The notes beneath the pieces were generated by a model. The model was not told the DNA's origin, made no database searches, and saw only the letters and a program-made list of their open reading frames with translations. A stretch of DNA of 64,000 nt, from positions 510,251 to 574,250 of the forward strand of contig NZ_BMDR01000002.1 in NCBI RefSeq assembly GCF_014635885.1, written 5' to 3'. The stretch is from Acinetobacter vivianii (GTDB lineage Bacteria; Pseudomonadota; Gammaproteobacteria; Pseudomonadales; Moraxellaceae). Numbering within the stretch: the stretch's first letter is position 1; each line of letters opens with the position of its first letter. This document shows, piece after piece, positions 53,581 to 63,220 of the stretch. Both the position numbers and the translations under genes were made by a program.

Positions 53581-54285
53581 TTATTTAAACTGGATCGAAC
53601 CGTTGGCGCTGACGGTAATTTTTGATTCACCAGCAGCCATATCCTGTGCAGGTGCAGCTTCAGCCATCGCAAACTTAGCCATACCACCACCACGCATCAT
53701 CGGTTGCGGGAAATAGTTACTGGTATTGAGATTCAAGCTCACCAGATTATATTGACCTTTATTCCATGCTTGGGTAATCGCTTGAGCACGTTGCTGGAAG
53801 TTTTTCGATGCTTCAATCATCAGCTCATTTTCAACTTTTTTACGCTGTTCATCAGACACGGTAAAGTTAATAGATTGCGTTTGGAAGGTTTGCTGTAACT
53901 CGCTGATCAATTGGCTCGCTGCTTTAAAGTCTTTACTTTCAAGTTGGATCTCGGCACGGGCACGCCATTCTTTCAGCTTATTACTGTCATTGTCATAAAC
54001 AGGGTAGGTGCTTTGTGTACCTGTTTCGACCTTGACCTGATTATATTTACGTGCAATTGCTTGCGCCTGATTCATCAGTTGATTGATCTGGTTTGATAGT
54101 TCAGCAGGTTGTTTGTTGCTTTTTTCAATAAAGAGTACGGCACGCATTTCATCATTTGCGACCTGACGTGAGGCATCTGCCTGAATATTTACAATGTTAT
54201 AGTTCAAATTCTCTGTCTCATGAGCAAAAAGAGTTGGGCTGAGTGCAGCTCCGATCATCAATGTAGCAAGTGCTAAAGTACGCAT
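53581..54285 (-). CDS. SIMPL (DUF541) domain exported protein
   Basis: Start 54285, with AGGA about 8 bases upstream, gives a 234-residue protein with a signal peptide (about 1-21, ending LFAHE). The mature part is of the SIMPL/DUF541 type: NIVNIQADASRQVANDEM near the start and ITVSANGSIQF at the end. The family includes BP26/OMP28 and E. coli YggE; its members form periplasmic assemblies and are linked to oxidative stress, with no known enzymatic activity. A longer frame to 54408 has no support. Confidence 0.86.
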   Translation of the reverse strand: MRTLALATLMIGAALSPTLFAHETENLNYNIVNIQADASRQVANDEMRAVLFIEKSNKQPAELSNQINQLMNQAQAIARKYNQVKVETGTQSTYPVYDNDSNKLKEWRARAEIQLESKDFKAASQLISELQQTFQTQSINFTVSDEQRKKVENELMIEASKNFQQRAQAITQAWNKGQYNLVSLNLNTSNYFPQPMMRGGGMAKFAMAEAAPAQDMAAGESKITVSANGSIQFK

Positions 54286-54751
54286 AAAATTTTCCTTAGA
54301 ATTTGATGTTGAAAATTTATTTTTTACAGATTTGATATTAAAAAGAACTGATGGTGAACTTCTGCATATTTTGTGGTGACTTTGTAAGGGATTAGCAGTG
54401 TTTTGCAACAGAAAAATAAAGTGAAAAACTTTAAAAATTAATTAATTAGATCGATTGATTTGACCATTTATCTAAAAATGGAAGTGGGATTTAAAAAAGC
54501 TTACTTTCTTCCGCTTGTCACATAGTATGATCATAATTCATCATAGTTATTGGAATGATACATTTTTTCAATAAGATTAGATGACTGTCAGGCATAAAAA
54601 GTGTTTATTTTCTTGCAAAATTAGGTATCATCTCGCTCCTAGTTGAAAGATATAAACAAGTGTCTACACTAGATTCTAAAAAGCACCGAGTCAAACGACC
54701 GCAAGTCACCAGACTTATTTCTTTCACCCATATCAGAGATGGTAATTCGAT
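54286..54751 (+). promoter_or_regulatory. Upstream region of dat with a short overlapping frame
   Basis: This 466-bp divergent gap contains a perfect 10-bp palindrome TATGATCATA at 54526-54535. A GTG frame of 31 codons runs from 54660 to 54755 and ends by overlapping the dat start codon (ATGA). A leader peptide coupled to dat is possible but unproved. I see no other gene and no strong terminator. Confidence 0.4.
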
Positions 54752-56122
54752 ATGAGCGTTACTTCCGTAAATCCTGCCGCTAATGCAACCAACGAATATT
54801 ATCTGACTCGCCAAAGTCAGATGGAATCAAATGTTCGTAGTTATCCACGTAAATTACCGTTAGCGATAGCGAAAGCACAAGGCTGCTGGGTTACTGATGT
54901 TGAAGGTACAGAGTACCTTGATTGTTTAGCTGGGGCAGGAACATTGGCTTTAGGCCATAATCATCCTGCGGTGATTCAAAGTATTCAAGACACATTGGCA
55001 AGTGGTTTGCCATTGCATACTTTAGACTTAACGACTCCTTTAAAAGATGCGTTTACTGAAGCGCTGCTGGCTTATTTGCCAGGCGGTAAAGAAGAGTATT
55101 GCTTACAATTCTGTGGCCCAACAGGTGCAGATGGTACAGAAGCAGCAATTAAATTAGCAAAAACCTATACGGGTCGTAGCTCAGTGATTAGTTTCTCTGG
55201 TGGCTACCATGGTATGACGCACGGCGCGCTTGCAATGACAGGTAACCTGTCTGCGAAGAATGCTGTGAATGGCTTAATGCCAGGCGTTCAGTTTATGCCA
55301 TACCCACATGAATATCGTTGCCCACTTGGTTTAGGTGGTGAAGCGGGTGTTGATGCTTTGACATACTACTTTGAAAACTTCATTGAAGATGTTGAAAGCG
55401 GTGTAACCAAGCCTGCTGCTGTCATTCTTGAAGCGATTCAGGGTGAAGGTGGTGTTGTGACTGCACCTGTAAAATGGTTGAAAAAAATCCGTGAAGTGAC
55501 TGAAAAGCACAACATCGTTTTAATCTTGGACGAAGTTCAAGCTGGTTTCGCACGTTCAGGCAAAATGTTTGCTTTTGAACATGCAGGAATCGAGCCTGAT
55601 GTTGTGGTGATGTCTAAGGCGGTTGGTGGTAGCTTACCACTTGCAGTATTAGGTATTAAACGTAAGTTTGATGCATGGCAGCCAGGTACACACTCGGGTA
55701 CATTCCGCGGTAACCAACTTGCAATGGGTACAGGTTTGGCATCACTTCAAGTGATCAAAGAGCAAAACCTTGCTCAGAATGCGCAAGAGCGTGGTGATTT
55801 CTTACAAGCTGAGTTGAAAAAACTTGTGCAAGAATTCCCATGTATCGGTAATGTGCGCGGTCGTGGCTTGATGATTGGTATCGAGATCATTGATGAGCGT
55901 AAACCTGCTGATCATATGGGTTCTCATCCTGCAGATGCTCAGTTGGCAGCAGCGATTCAAGCCGCATGTTTCAACAATAAATTATTGCTTGAGAAGGGTG
56001 GTCGTAACGGTACAGTGATTCGTTTACTTTGCCCGTTAATCATCAACCAAGACGAATGTGTTGAAGTGATTGCTCGCTTCAAGAAAGCGATTGCTGAAGC
56101 ATTAAAAGCAGTACGAGGCTAA
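54752..56122 (+). CDS. dat: L-2,4-diaminobutyrate:2-oxoglutarate aminotransferase
   Basis: A 456-residue class III PLP aminotransferase. It makes L-2,4-diaminobutyrate from aspartate semialdehyde using glutamate as donor, the first step of 1,3-diaminopropane synthesis in Acinetobacter. The PLP lysine is in [18 protein letters not shown], and the signatures [38 protein letters not shown] and [13 protein letters not shown] are complete. It is directly followed by ddc (3 bp gap), as known in A. baumannii. Confidence 0.95.
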   Translation: MSVTSVNPAANATNEYYLTRQSQMESNVRSYPRKLPLAIAKAQGCWVTDVEGTEYLDCLAGAGTLALGHNHPAVIQSIQDTLASGLPLHTLDLTTPLKDAFTEALLAYLPGGKEEYCLQFCGPTGADGTEAAIKLAKTYTGRSSVISFSGGYHGMTHGALAMTGNLSAKNAVNGLMPGVQFMPYPHEYRCPLGLGGEAGVDALTYYFENFIEDVESGVTKPAAVILEAIQGEGGVVTAPVKWLKKIREVTEKHNIVLILDEVQAGFARSGKMFAFEHAGIEPDVVVMSKAVGGSLPLAVLGIKRKFDAWQPGTHSGTFRGNQLAMGTGLASLQVIKEQNLAQNAQERGDFLQAELKKLVQEFPCIGNVRGRGLMIGIEIIDERKPADHMGSHPADAQLAAAIQAACFNNKLLLEKGGRNGTVIRLLCPLIINQDECVEVIARFKKAIAEALKAVRG

Positions 56123-56125
56123 TTC

Positions 56126-57658
56126 ATGGTTGATTTTGCAGAACATCGTAAAGCGTTACTCTGCAATGATGCTCAATCTATTGCTGACTATCAGTCAGCA
56201 ATGGGCGAGGCGGTAAATGCCGTTTCAGCATGGTTGCAAAATGACAAAATGTACACCGGTGGCAGCATCAAGGATTTGCGCGAAGCAATCTCTTTTGCTC
56301 CTTCAAAAGAAGGCTTGGGTGTACAGCAGTCGTTACAACGTATGGTTGAGCTTTTCCTCAACAAAAGCTTGAAAGTACATCATCCACATTCACTTGCACA
56401 TTTACACTGCCCAACCATGGTGATGAGCCAGATTGCGGAAGTGTTGATCAATGCGACCAACCAATCAATGGACTCATGGGATCAAAGCCCAGCGGGTTCT
56501 TTGATGGAAGTACAGTTAATTGACTGGCTTCGTCAAAAAGTGGGTTATGGTGCAGGTCAGGCGGGTGTGTTCACTTCTGGTGGTACGCAATCAAACCTGA
56601 TGGGTGTATTACTGGCACGTGACTGGTGCATCTCGAAAAACTGGAAAGACGAAAATGGCAAGCCATGGTCTGTTCAGCGTGATGGCATCCCGGCAGATGC
56701 AATGAAAAACGTCAAAGTCATCTGTTCTGAAAATGCACACTTCTCTGTGCAAAAGAACATGGCGATGATGGGCATGGGCTTCCAGTCTGTTGTGACTGTG
56801 CCTGTGAATGAAAATGCACAAATGGATGTCGATGCACTGGAAAAAACCATGGCGCATCTTCAAGCTGAAGGCAAAATCGTCGCGTGTGTTGTTGCAACTG
56901 CGGGTACGACAGATGCTGGTGCGATTGATCCACTCAAGAAAATCCGTGACATTACCACGAAGTATGGTTCATGGATGCACATTGATGCAGCTTGGGGCGG
57001 TGCACTGATTCTTTCAAATGACCATCGTGCAATGCTAGATGGTATTGAATTATCAGACTCAATCACGCTTGATTTCCATAAGCATTATTTCCAAAGCATT
57101 AGCTGTGGCGCTTTCTTGTTGAAAGACGAAGCCAACTATCGCTTTATGCATTATGAAGCAGAATATCTTAACTCTGCTTATGATGAAGAACACGGTGTAC
57201 CTAACCTTGTATCTAAATCATTGCAAACGACTCGTCGTTTTGATGCATTGAAATTATGGATGACCGTTGAAGCATTAGGCGAAGAGCTTTATGGTTCAAT
57301 GATCGATCATGGTGTGAAATTAACACGTGAAGTTGCTGATTATATTAAAGCAACAGCAGGTTTGGAATTGCTGGTTGAACCACAATTCGCTTCAGTTCTG
57401 TTCCGTGTAGTACCAGAAGGTTATCCTGCTGAATTCATCGATAGCTTGAACCAGAACGTTGCAGATGAACTGTTTGCACGTGGTGAAGCGAATATTGGTG
57501 TGACTAAAGTTGGTAATGTTCAATCATTGAAAATGACCACTTTAAGTCCAGTTGCAACGCTTGAAAACGTTCAGAACTTGCTGGCACTTGTGCTTGCAGA
57601 AGCTGATCGTATTAAAGATGCAATTGCTGCGGGAACTTATGTTCCAGCGATTGATTAA
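56126..57658 (+). CDS. ddc: L-2,4-diaminobutyrate decarboxylase
   Basis: A 510-residue PLP group II decarboxylase that converts L-2,4-diaminobutyrate to 1,3-diaminopropane. The PLP lysine is in [16 protein letters not shown], and the block [22 protein letters not shown] and the [18 protein letters not shown] block with the cofactor aspartate are present. It follows dat within 3 bp and so is cotranscribed. The product is a polyamine that Acinetobacter makes in quantity. A long perfect hairpin ends the transcript. Confidence 0.95.
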   Translation: MVDFAEHRKALLCNDAQSIADYQSAMGEAVNAVSAWLQNDKMYTGGSIKDLREAISFAPSKEGLGVQQSLQRMVELFLNKSLKVHHPHSLAHLHCPTMVMSQIAEVLINATNQSMDSWDQSPAGSLMEVQLIDWLRQKVGYGAGQAGVFTSGGTQSNLMGVLLARDWCISKNWKDENGKPWSVQRDGIPADAMKNVKVICSENAHFSVQKNMAMMGMGFQSVVTVPVNENAQMDVDALEKTMAHLQAEGKIVACVVATAGTTDAGAIDPLKKIRDITTKYGSWMHIDAAWGGALILSNDHRAMLDGIELSDSITLDFHKHYFQSISCGAFLLKDEANYRFMHYEAEYLNSAYDEEHGVPNLVSKSLQTTRRFDALKLWMTVEALGEELYGSMIDHGVKLTREVADYIKATAGLELLVEPQFASVLFRVVPEGYPAEFIDSLNQNVADELFARGEANIGVTKVGNVQSLKMTTLSPVATLENVQNLLALVLAEADRIKDAIAAGTYVPAID

Positions 57659-57680
57659 TTTCAGTCTGGCAGATACATCG

Positions 57681-57719
57681 AAATAAAAAAGAGGTCCATT
57701 CAGGGCCTCTTTTTTATTT
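57681..57719. terminator. Bidirectional terminator between ddc and the Rieske gene
   Basis: 14-bp perfect arms, AAATAAAAAAGAGG at 57681-57694 and its reverse complement at 57706-57719, flank an 11-base loop. One of the longest hairpins in the window. Confidence 0.9.
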
Positions 57720-57746
57720 CGGATTAAAATTAAATTTAAGCATGGA

Positions 57747-58802
57747 TTAGGCTGCAAACATTGGATTGAATCCCATTTTCCTTAGAAGTCGGCGATACAT
57801 GCTTGAGCTACGATCTGCGGGAAAGTGAGCTTCCATCGATAAATCCAAAGGCAGATATTCAGGTTTCTGTGTTTCGACAATGAGTCGATCTTCTTCAAAA
57901 ATTTGCAAATTAAAGGTATAGGCATCCTCAACAGGTAAGTCTTTGTCATAATTACGGCAGATTGGTGCAAATAGCCGAGTTTGTCTGGCGCTTACGGGAG
58001 ACGCGGCATTCATGATCACCTGTTTGCTTTGATTTGGGAAATGGATGGTGAGCGTTGCAGTAAAAGGCAGGCTGATTTCAAAATGTCGGAGCCAGTTAAA
58101 ATTGTCTTGCCCACGTTGCGCTGTTCCGATCGGATAGCGACCGACACTGCTGATATAATCCGCACTGAATCCATAACTGGTTTCTGTGGTGCTATAGTCT
58201 GGCACTTCAACATCGTCAGGGTCGCCAAAAGTATCAGGATGGACCCAAGCAAAATGAGCGACATCAATAAATCCTTCTAACTGACGACCAGCAAAACAAT
58301 TCAGATCTACAAACGGACATACCAGTTGCTGATAGTCTGAATCATCCCAGTACGGCATGTCAGGAATGACAGGTTTATCATCAGGACCAGCTGCTAAGCA
58401 GCACCAGATCAGTCCATACTTTTCAGTGGCAGCATATGTTTTTAAATGGAAGCGATCAGAAATTTTATGCTGTGGATGCGCTGGAATACGGTTGCATTTA
58501 CCTTCATGCCCAAAGCGTAATCCGTGATAGCGACAGACGATGCCTTGACCGTCATGATGCCCAAGGCTCAGCGGCACCCCACGATGTGGGCAAACATCTT
58601 TTGCAACAATGAGTTCATCTCCCATTTTGTAGATGACCAATGGCATATCGAGCAACATGGCTGCCGTTGGTTGTTCCGAAATATCACGGGCGAGCGCAAT
58701 CGGATACCAGTGCTGAGCAAGCAATTGCCAATCATGCTCTGAAAAAGTCATATGCACGGGTAAATCTATAGGATTAAAGCTTGCGATCACTTTGCTGTTC
58801 AT
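57747..58802 (-). CDS. Rieske-type aromatic ring-hydroxylating oxygenase, large subunit
   Basis: Start 58802 gives a 351-residue protein. The Rieske 2Fe-2S domain (about 25-130) has CPHRG and CRYHG (CXH..CXXH), and the catalytic domain has the mononuclear-iron region with EGFIDVAHFAWVHPDTFGD (two histidines and nearby aspartate). It resembles VanA-type demethylases and related oxygenases. The substrate is unknown. No reductase gene is adjacent, so it may use a general reductase. The in-frame ATG 58865 is a longer alternative. It is divergent from the aldehyde dehydrogenase gene. Confidence 0.87.
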   Translation of the reverse strand: MNSKVIASFNPIDLPVHMTFSEHDWQLLAQHWYPIALARDISEQPTAAMLLDMPLVIYKMGDELIVAKDVCPHRGVPLSLGHHDGQGIVCRYHGLRFGHEGKCNRIPAHPQHKISDRFHLKTYAATEKYGLIWCCLAAGPDDKPVIPDMPYWDDSDYQQLVCPFVDLNCFAGRQLEGFIDVAHFAWVHPDTFGDPDDVEVPDYSTTETSYGFSADYISSVGRYPIGTAQRGQDNFNWLRHFEISLPFTATLTIHFPNQSKQVIMNAASPVSARQTRLFAPICRNYDKDLPVEDAYTFNLQIFEEDRLIVETQKPEYLPLDLSMEAHFPADRSSSMYRRLLRKMGFNPMFAA

Positions 58803-59241
58803 CTTCTTATCTTCTGGCTCATTTGTGTTGAATATAACTAAGCCAGCCGTTCTAAGAAATTTCAATTAATTGAATGATGTGTTGCTACTTTTAGAACACT
58901 GGATCTGAACTTAAATTATGCAGTTAGGGTTGGAGATAGGCTGTTATTGATATGACACATGAATATTCATTGAGCCTCGTTTTCATATCAATCATGTCTA
59001 CAGCCGATACGATGGTTTTTTATGATAACTCAGTAGAGAAATGTAGCTGTTATGCACAAACTGTGCATTTTGAATCTGAATCAGAAATAATTATGCATAA
59101 ACTGTGGTGCACAAATTCCATATTGTAGTGATAGATGCTCAATATTTTGATGGATAGATGTCATCCATTTTGTACTTACGGCCTATAGCGTAGGTTCGAT
59201 AAGACAAAAATCATGATTACAATGAACAGAAGGAACAAGGC
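58803..59241 (+). promoter_or_regulatory. Divergent control region with repeated TTATGCA motif
   Basis: Between the Rieske and aldehyde dehydrogenase genes is a 439-bp gap. At 59052-59068 a 7-bp perfect inverted repeat, ATGCACA and TGTGCAT, has a 3-base centre. A related sequence TTATGCATAAACTGTG starts at 59091. An Lrp-type regulator gene lies near by and is the candidate binder. No gene is seen in the gap. Confidence 0.5.
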
Positions 59242-60672
59242 ATGCAACAATTGAATATGCAAAACGAATTTAAACTTATTATTGACGGTCAATCTTGTTT
59301 AGGTGAACAAGGTGAACTTGATATTATTAATCCTGCAACAGGCACGGTTGCAGCAAGTTGTGCCAAAGCTTCTGTTGCTCAGGTGAATCAAGCGATCGCT
59401 GCGGCAAAGCAAGCATTTAAAAGCTGGCAGCGTTGTCCGCATGAAGAACGTAAAAATATACTCAACAAAATTGCCGATGGTATAGAAAAGCACGCTGAAA
59501 CTTTGGCTGAATTGGTAGTATTGGAACAAGGTAAGCCATTGGCATTGGCACAAATGGAAGTGCAGGGTGCGATTGGCTGGACACGTTATACCGCAAGTCT
59601 GGACTTACCCGTGGATGTCTTGGAAGATAGCGAGCAGAAACGTATTGAACGTCAGTATCAACCTTTAGGTGTGGTTGCTTCAATCACGCCGTGGAACTGG
59701 CCGCTGATGATTGCCGTCTGGCATATCATGCCTGCTTTACGTGCAGGTAATGTGGTCATCAATAAACCTTCTGAATTTACACCTTTAGCCACTTTAAAGC
59801 TGTGTGAAATCATTCAGCAAGAAGTGCCAGCAGGTGTTATCTCGATAGTGGTTGGTGATGGCGAAATAGGTGAAGCACTATCAACCCATCCAGACATAAA
59901 AAAGGTTGTTTTTACTGGTTCGACCAAAACTGGCCAACATATTATGTCTGGTTCAGTAAAGACCTTAAAACATTTAACGCTAGAGCTTGGCGGTAATGAT
60001 GCGGGTATCGTATTACCAGATTCAGATCTCGACCAGATTGCCCAACGTATTTTTAATGTCGCATTTTTAAATGCAGGGCAAACCTGTGCTGCCTTAAAAC
60101 GTCTATATGTACATGAAAGCCAATATGATGCTTTAGCACAAAAACTTGCTGAGATTGCCAATGCACAAATCCTTGGTGATGGCATGGCATCTGAAACCAC
60201 CTTTGGGCCAGTACAAAACCAGATGCAATATCAGAAAGTTAAAGCTTTGATTGCTGATGCGATTACACAGGGCGCGAAGGCTTTATCGGGTGATCAAGCA
60301 TTACCTGAACAGGGCTATTTTATTGCACCGACTATTCTCACAGGACTGGATGAAACATGCCGCGTCGTACAAGAAGAGCAGTTTGGCCCAGTGTTGCCGA
60401 TTCTCAAATATACCAGCATTGATGATGCGATCGCGCGCGCCAATGCGAGTGAATTTGGATTGGGTGGATCCATCTGGTCGAGTGATCTGAAAGCAGCACA
60501 ATTCTATGCAGCGCAGCTTGAATGCGGCACAGTCTGGATTAATACCCATGCTGAAATTGTACCGCATGCACCTTTTGGTGGTTGGAAAATGTCTGGTGTC
60601 GGTGCCGAATTTGGTATGGAAGGGTTAATGGAAAATACCATTGGGCAAACGCTGCATATCAATAAAGTTTAA
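59242..60672 (+). CDS. NAD(P)-dependent aldehyde dehydrogenase
   Basis: A 476-residue ALDH superfamily enzyme. It has the cofactor site FTGSTKTGQHI, the catalytic glutamate in LELGGNDAGIV and the catalytic cysteine in NAGQTCAALKR (near C283). GGAACAAGG lies before the ATG. From its place beside an indolepyruvate/phenylpyruvate-type decarboxylase I infer that it oxidises an aromatic aldehyde such as phenylacetaldehyde or indole-3-acetaldehyde to the acid. The sequence alone does not fix the substrate. Confidence 0.88.
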   Translation: MQQLNMQNEFKLIIDGQSCLGEQGELDIINPATGTVAASCAKASVAQVNQAIAAAKQAFKSWQRCPHEERKNILNKIADGIEKHAETLAELVVLEQGKPLALAQMEVQGAIGWTRYTASLDLPVDVLEDSEQKRIERQYQPLGVVASITPWNWPLMIAVWHIMPALRAGNVVINKPSEFTPLATLKLCEIIQQEVPAGVISIVVGDGEIGEALSTHPDIKKVVFTGSTKTGQHIMSGSVKTLKHLTLELGGNDAGIVLPDSDLDQIAQRIFNVAFLNAGQTCAALKRLYVHESQYDALAQKLAEIANAQILGDGMASETTFGPVQNQMQYQKVKALIADAITQGAKALSGDQALPEQGYFIAPTILTGLDETCRVVQEEQFGPVLPILKYTSIDDAIARANASEFGLGGSIWSSDLKAAQFYAAQLECGTVWINTHAEIVPHAPFGGWKMSGVGAEFGMEGLMENTIGQTLHINKV

Positions 60673-60687
60673 GTTTTTTATAATTTT

Positions 60688-60714
60688 AAGGCGGATTCGA
60701 TATCCGCCTTTTTG
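60688..60714 (+). terminator. Terminator after the aldehyde dehydrogenase gene
   Basis: AAGGCGGAT and ATCCGCCTT arms flank a TCGAT-type loop with a T-run. Confidence 0.9.
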
Positions 60715-60742
60715 TTTTTATTGATGCTCGCTATCGCTCGAC

Positions 60743-61228
60743 TTAAGTCGCAGGGTGATAGCTATGGCTTTTGGCTTTACTCATAAAATGATTCTGTTCC
60801 TTGATTTTTTTTAACACAATGTAAGATTTAATATGTCCAATAAAACCATAAGATAGCAGCCGCTCTGTGACAAACTGGGAAAGCTGTTCCAGATTTTCCG
60901 CTACCACTTTTAAAATAAAATCAGCATCGCCACTAATTGAAAAGGCATCCTGAATATTGTCTTCTGCCTCAATCAAATCCTGAAATGCTTGTTGTGACTT
61001 GGCTTCATGGATGCGCAGATTAATATGGATCATCGCTGTCACCTCCAAACCTAAAGCCTGTTGGTGAATGCGCGCAGCATAACCTAGAATCACGCCTTTT
61101 TGCTCCAGTAGCTGCCGTCGTCTGGAACACTGAGAAGCAGATAAACCGATTAAATCTCCCACTTCCTGATTGGTGAGCCGTCCATTCTTTTGTAATGCCT
61201 GAATGATTTGCCAGTCGAACTTATCCAT
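60743..61228 (-). CDS. Lrp/AsnC family transcriptional regulator
   Basis: Start 61228, with AAGGA 11 bases upstream, gives a 161-residue regulator. The HTH (about 1-60: MDKFDWQIIQALQKNGRLTNQEVGDLIGLSASQCSRR) is followed by the RAM ligand domain (about 65-150), which binds amino acids. It is divergent from the decarboxylase gene and sits between it and the aldehyde dehydrogenase gene, so it is the likely controller of this aromatic amino acid cluster. The in-frame codon at 61255 adds nine residues. Confidence 0.88.
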   Translation of the reverse strand: MDKFDWQIIQALQKNGRLTNQEVGDLIGLSASQCSRRRQLLEQKGVILGYAARIHQQALGLEVTAMIHINLRIHEAKSQQAFQDLIEAEDNIQDAFSISGDADFILKVVAENLEQLSQFVTERLLSYGFIGHIKSYIVLKKIKEQNHFMSKAKSHSYHPAT

Positions 61229-61285
61229 TGCATAAAATCCTTTTATGATACACAAATATTGTATTTTTATTAAAATGCGTTTTCA

Positions 61286-61296
61286 TTATGCACGAA
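61286..61296. promoter_or_regulatory. Third copy of the TTATGCAYRAA motif, upstream of the decarboxylase gene
   Basis: TTATGCACGAA matches the TTATGCAYRAA motif seen at 59050-59060 and 59091-59101. It lies in the divergent gap between the Lrp gene and the decarboxylase gene. Confidence 0.35.
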
Positions 61297-61361
61297 ATCT
61301 AAAAGGTAGATGAAATATTATTTTTCTATGGAATAAAAATGGCCTCAAAGGATATAGAGTG

Positions 61362-63083
61362 ATGTTCATAGAAATTGGTGACTTTTTAAATCTTCGTCTT
61401 AAGCAAATGGGTATCCTGCACCTCTTTGGCGTACCTGGTGATTTTAACCTTTCCTATCTCGAACAAGTTGAAGCGGACTCACAACTCGAATTTATTGGTA
61501 ATTGTAATGAATTAAACGCTGCATATGCAGCAGACGGTTATGCACGGATCAACGGTTTTGCAGCCTTGACCACTACCTATGGTGTGGGCGATTTAAGTGC
61601 GATTAATGGTATTGCAGGGGCTTATGCCGAAAATGTTCCTGTGGTGCATATCTCAGGTATTCCACCGTTGCATGTGGTTCAGAAGGGCACTTTGGTACAT
61701 CACACATTGGTGGATGGTAATTACGACAATATCATGAACTGTATGAAAGAGTTCACTGTGGCACAGACGCGTTTAACGCCTGCCAATGCTGCATTTGAAA
61801 TTGATCGTGTGTTACGTCAGTGTTTTCTTGATCGTCGCCCAGTTCATATCCAGCTGCCTTCAGATATTACCCACGTCAAAATTGAAGTGACAGATCGCCC
61901 GTTGGATTTGTCTTATCCGGCGGTTGAGCCTGAGCTGCTACAAAGTGCTGTGGCGAAGCTGTGTGAAGTGATTGGTTCTGCTAAAAATCCAGCATTGTTA
62001 ATTGATAATGAAGCGTCAGTATTTGGGGTGACCTCATTGCTGAATGATTTATCGCAGAAATGTTCGATTCCTTTTGCCAGCATGCTCACCGCGAAAAATA
62101 TTATGGACGAAGGTTCACCACGTTATGTGGGGACGTATGTTGGTGGCGCAAGCCAGCCGAATGTTCGTAGTACCATTGAGCAATCCGACTGCCTGATTGG
62201 TGTTGGGGTACGTTTTTCTGATGTGGGCACGGGCGTATTTACCCATCAGATCGCCACCGAAAATTATATTGAAATCAAACCCTATGCCTTGACGATTTTC
62301 GGTCAGGATTATCCAGGCATTGAGATTGGACAACTTTTGGTTGAACTGAATAAGAAAGTTGCGCCACGCAAACTCATCAAACCCATTCTAGAAAAACAAC
62401 AACCACAAGTCATCGATGTTCCAGAACAGCAAAAGCTCAGTCAAGACATTCTCTGGAATGCGGTCGCTGATTTTCTTAAAGAAGATGATGTCATTATCGG
62501 AGAGGTCGGTACTTCGAACTCAGCTTTGGCAGGCTTAAAGCTACCTGCAACAGCTAAATATATTGCCCAGCCACTTTGGGGTTCGATCGGTTATACCTTA
62601 CCAGCTTTACTCGGCAGTTTATTGGCTGCACCAGAACGTCGTCAGATTCTGTTTATTGGTGATGGTTCGTTCCAGTTAACCGTACAGGAACTTTCAACCA
62701 TTATCCGTCATGGGCTTAAACCCATTATCTTCTTATTGAATAATGGCGGTTATACCATCGAACGTTTGATCATGGGGGAAAATGCAGCCTATAACGATAT
62801 TCAAAACTGGCACTATACCGAAATCCCAGGTGTCTTTAATGGCAAACATCAATATAAGAGCTGTGTGGTTGAAACAGCAGGCCAACTTAAGCAGACCTTG
62901 GACATGATGCATCAGTTTGATGGTCTGACTTTTATCGAATTAAAGCTTCCTGCAATGGATGCGCCATTGAGCCTGAAGAAGTTTGCTTCGGTGATTGCAC
63001 GCTTTGACTATGGGGATCGTGGCTATGAAATTCTCAAGCAGCGTTCTCAAAAGATCCCCTATCAAAAAGTGATTTCGTTCTAG
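61362..63083 (+). CDS. ipdC: Indolepyruvate/phenylpyruvate-type 2-keto acid decarboxylase
   Basis: A 573-residue ThDP enzyme of the pyruvate decarboxylase family. It has the cofactor-activating glutamate in GNCNELNAAYAADGYAR, the HH pair typical of decarboxylases (LVHHTLVDGNYDN), the ThDP-binding GDGSFQLTVQELSTI...NN segment, and a complete C-terminus. With an aromatic permease and an aldehyde dehydrogenase beside it, it most likely decarboxylates the keto acid of Trp or Phe. ATG 61362 follows AAAGGA by 9 bases; the GTG at 61359 is less likely. Confidence 0.9.
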   Translation: MFIEIGDFLNLRLKQMGILHLFGVPGDFNLSYLEQVEADSQLEFIGNCNELNAAYAADGYARINGFAALTTTYGVGDLSAINGIAGAYAENVPVVHISGIPPLHVVQKGTLVHHTLVDGNYDNIMNCMKEFTVAQTRLTPANAAFEIDRVLRQCFLDRRPVHIQLPSDITHVKIEVTDRPLDLSYPAVEPELLQSAVAKLCEVIGSAKNPALLIDNEASVFGVTSLLNDLSQKCSIPFASMLTAKNIMDEGSPRYVGTYVGGASQPNVRSTIEQSDCLIGVGVRFSDVGTGVFTHQIATENYIEIKPYALTIFGQDYPGIEIGQLLVELNKKVAPRKLIKPILEKQQPQVIDVPEQQKLSQDILWNAVADFLKEDDVIIGEVGTSNSALAGLKLPATAKYIAQPLWGSIGYTLPALLGSLLAAPERRQILFIGDGSFQLTVQELSTIIRHGLKPIIFLLNNGGYTIERLIMGENAAYNDIQNWHYTEIPGVFNGKHQYKSCVVETAGQLKQTLDMMHQFDGLTFIELKLPAMDAPLSLKKFASVIARFDYGDRGYEILKQRSQKIPYQKVISF

Positions 63084-63143
63084 TTCATTGAGAAGACAGG
63101 AAAGTCTTCAAATTTATAAATTGATAAGAAAGCGAATGAGGTT

Positions 63144-63165
63144 CGAAGCCGAGTAATTGGCTTCG
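63144..63165 (+). other. Hairpin upstream of the permease gene
   Basis: CGAAGCC and GGCTTCG arms, 7-bp perfect, flank an 8-base loop in the 137-bp gap between the decarboxylase stop codon and the permease ATG. No T-run follows, so it is not a standard terminator. Confidence 0.4.
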
Positions 63166-63220
63166 GATCTAACGCTGCATAAAGGTGTACAGGATGTGAC
63201 ACACACATTGGAGTTAAGTG

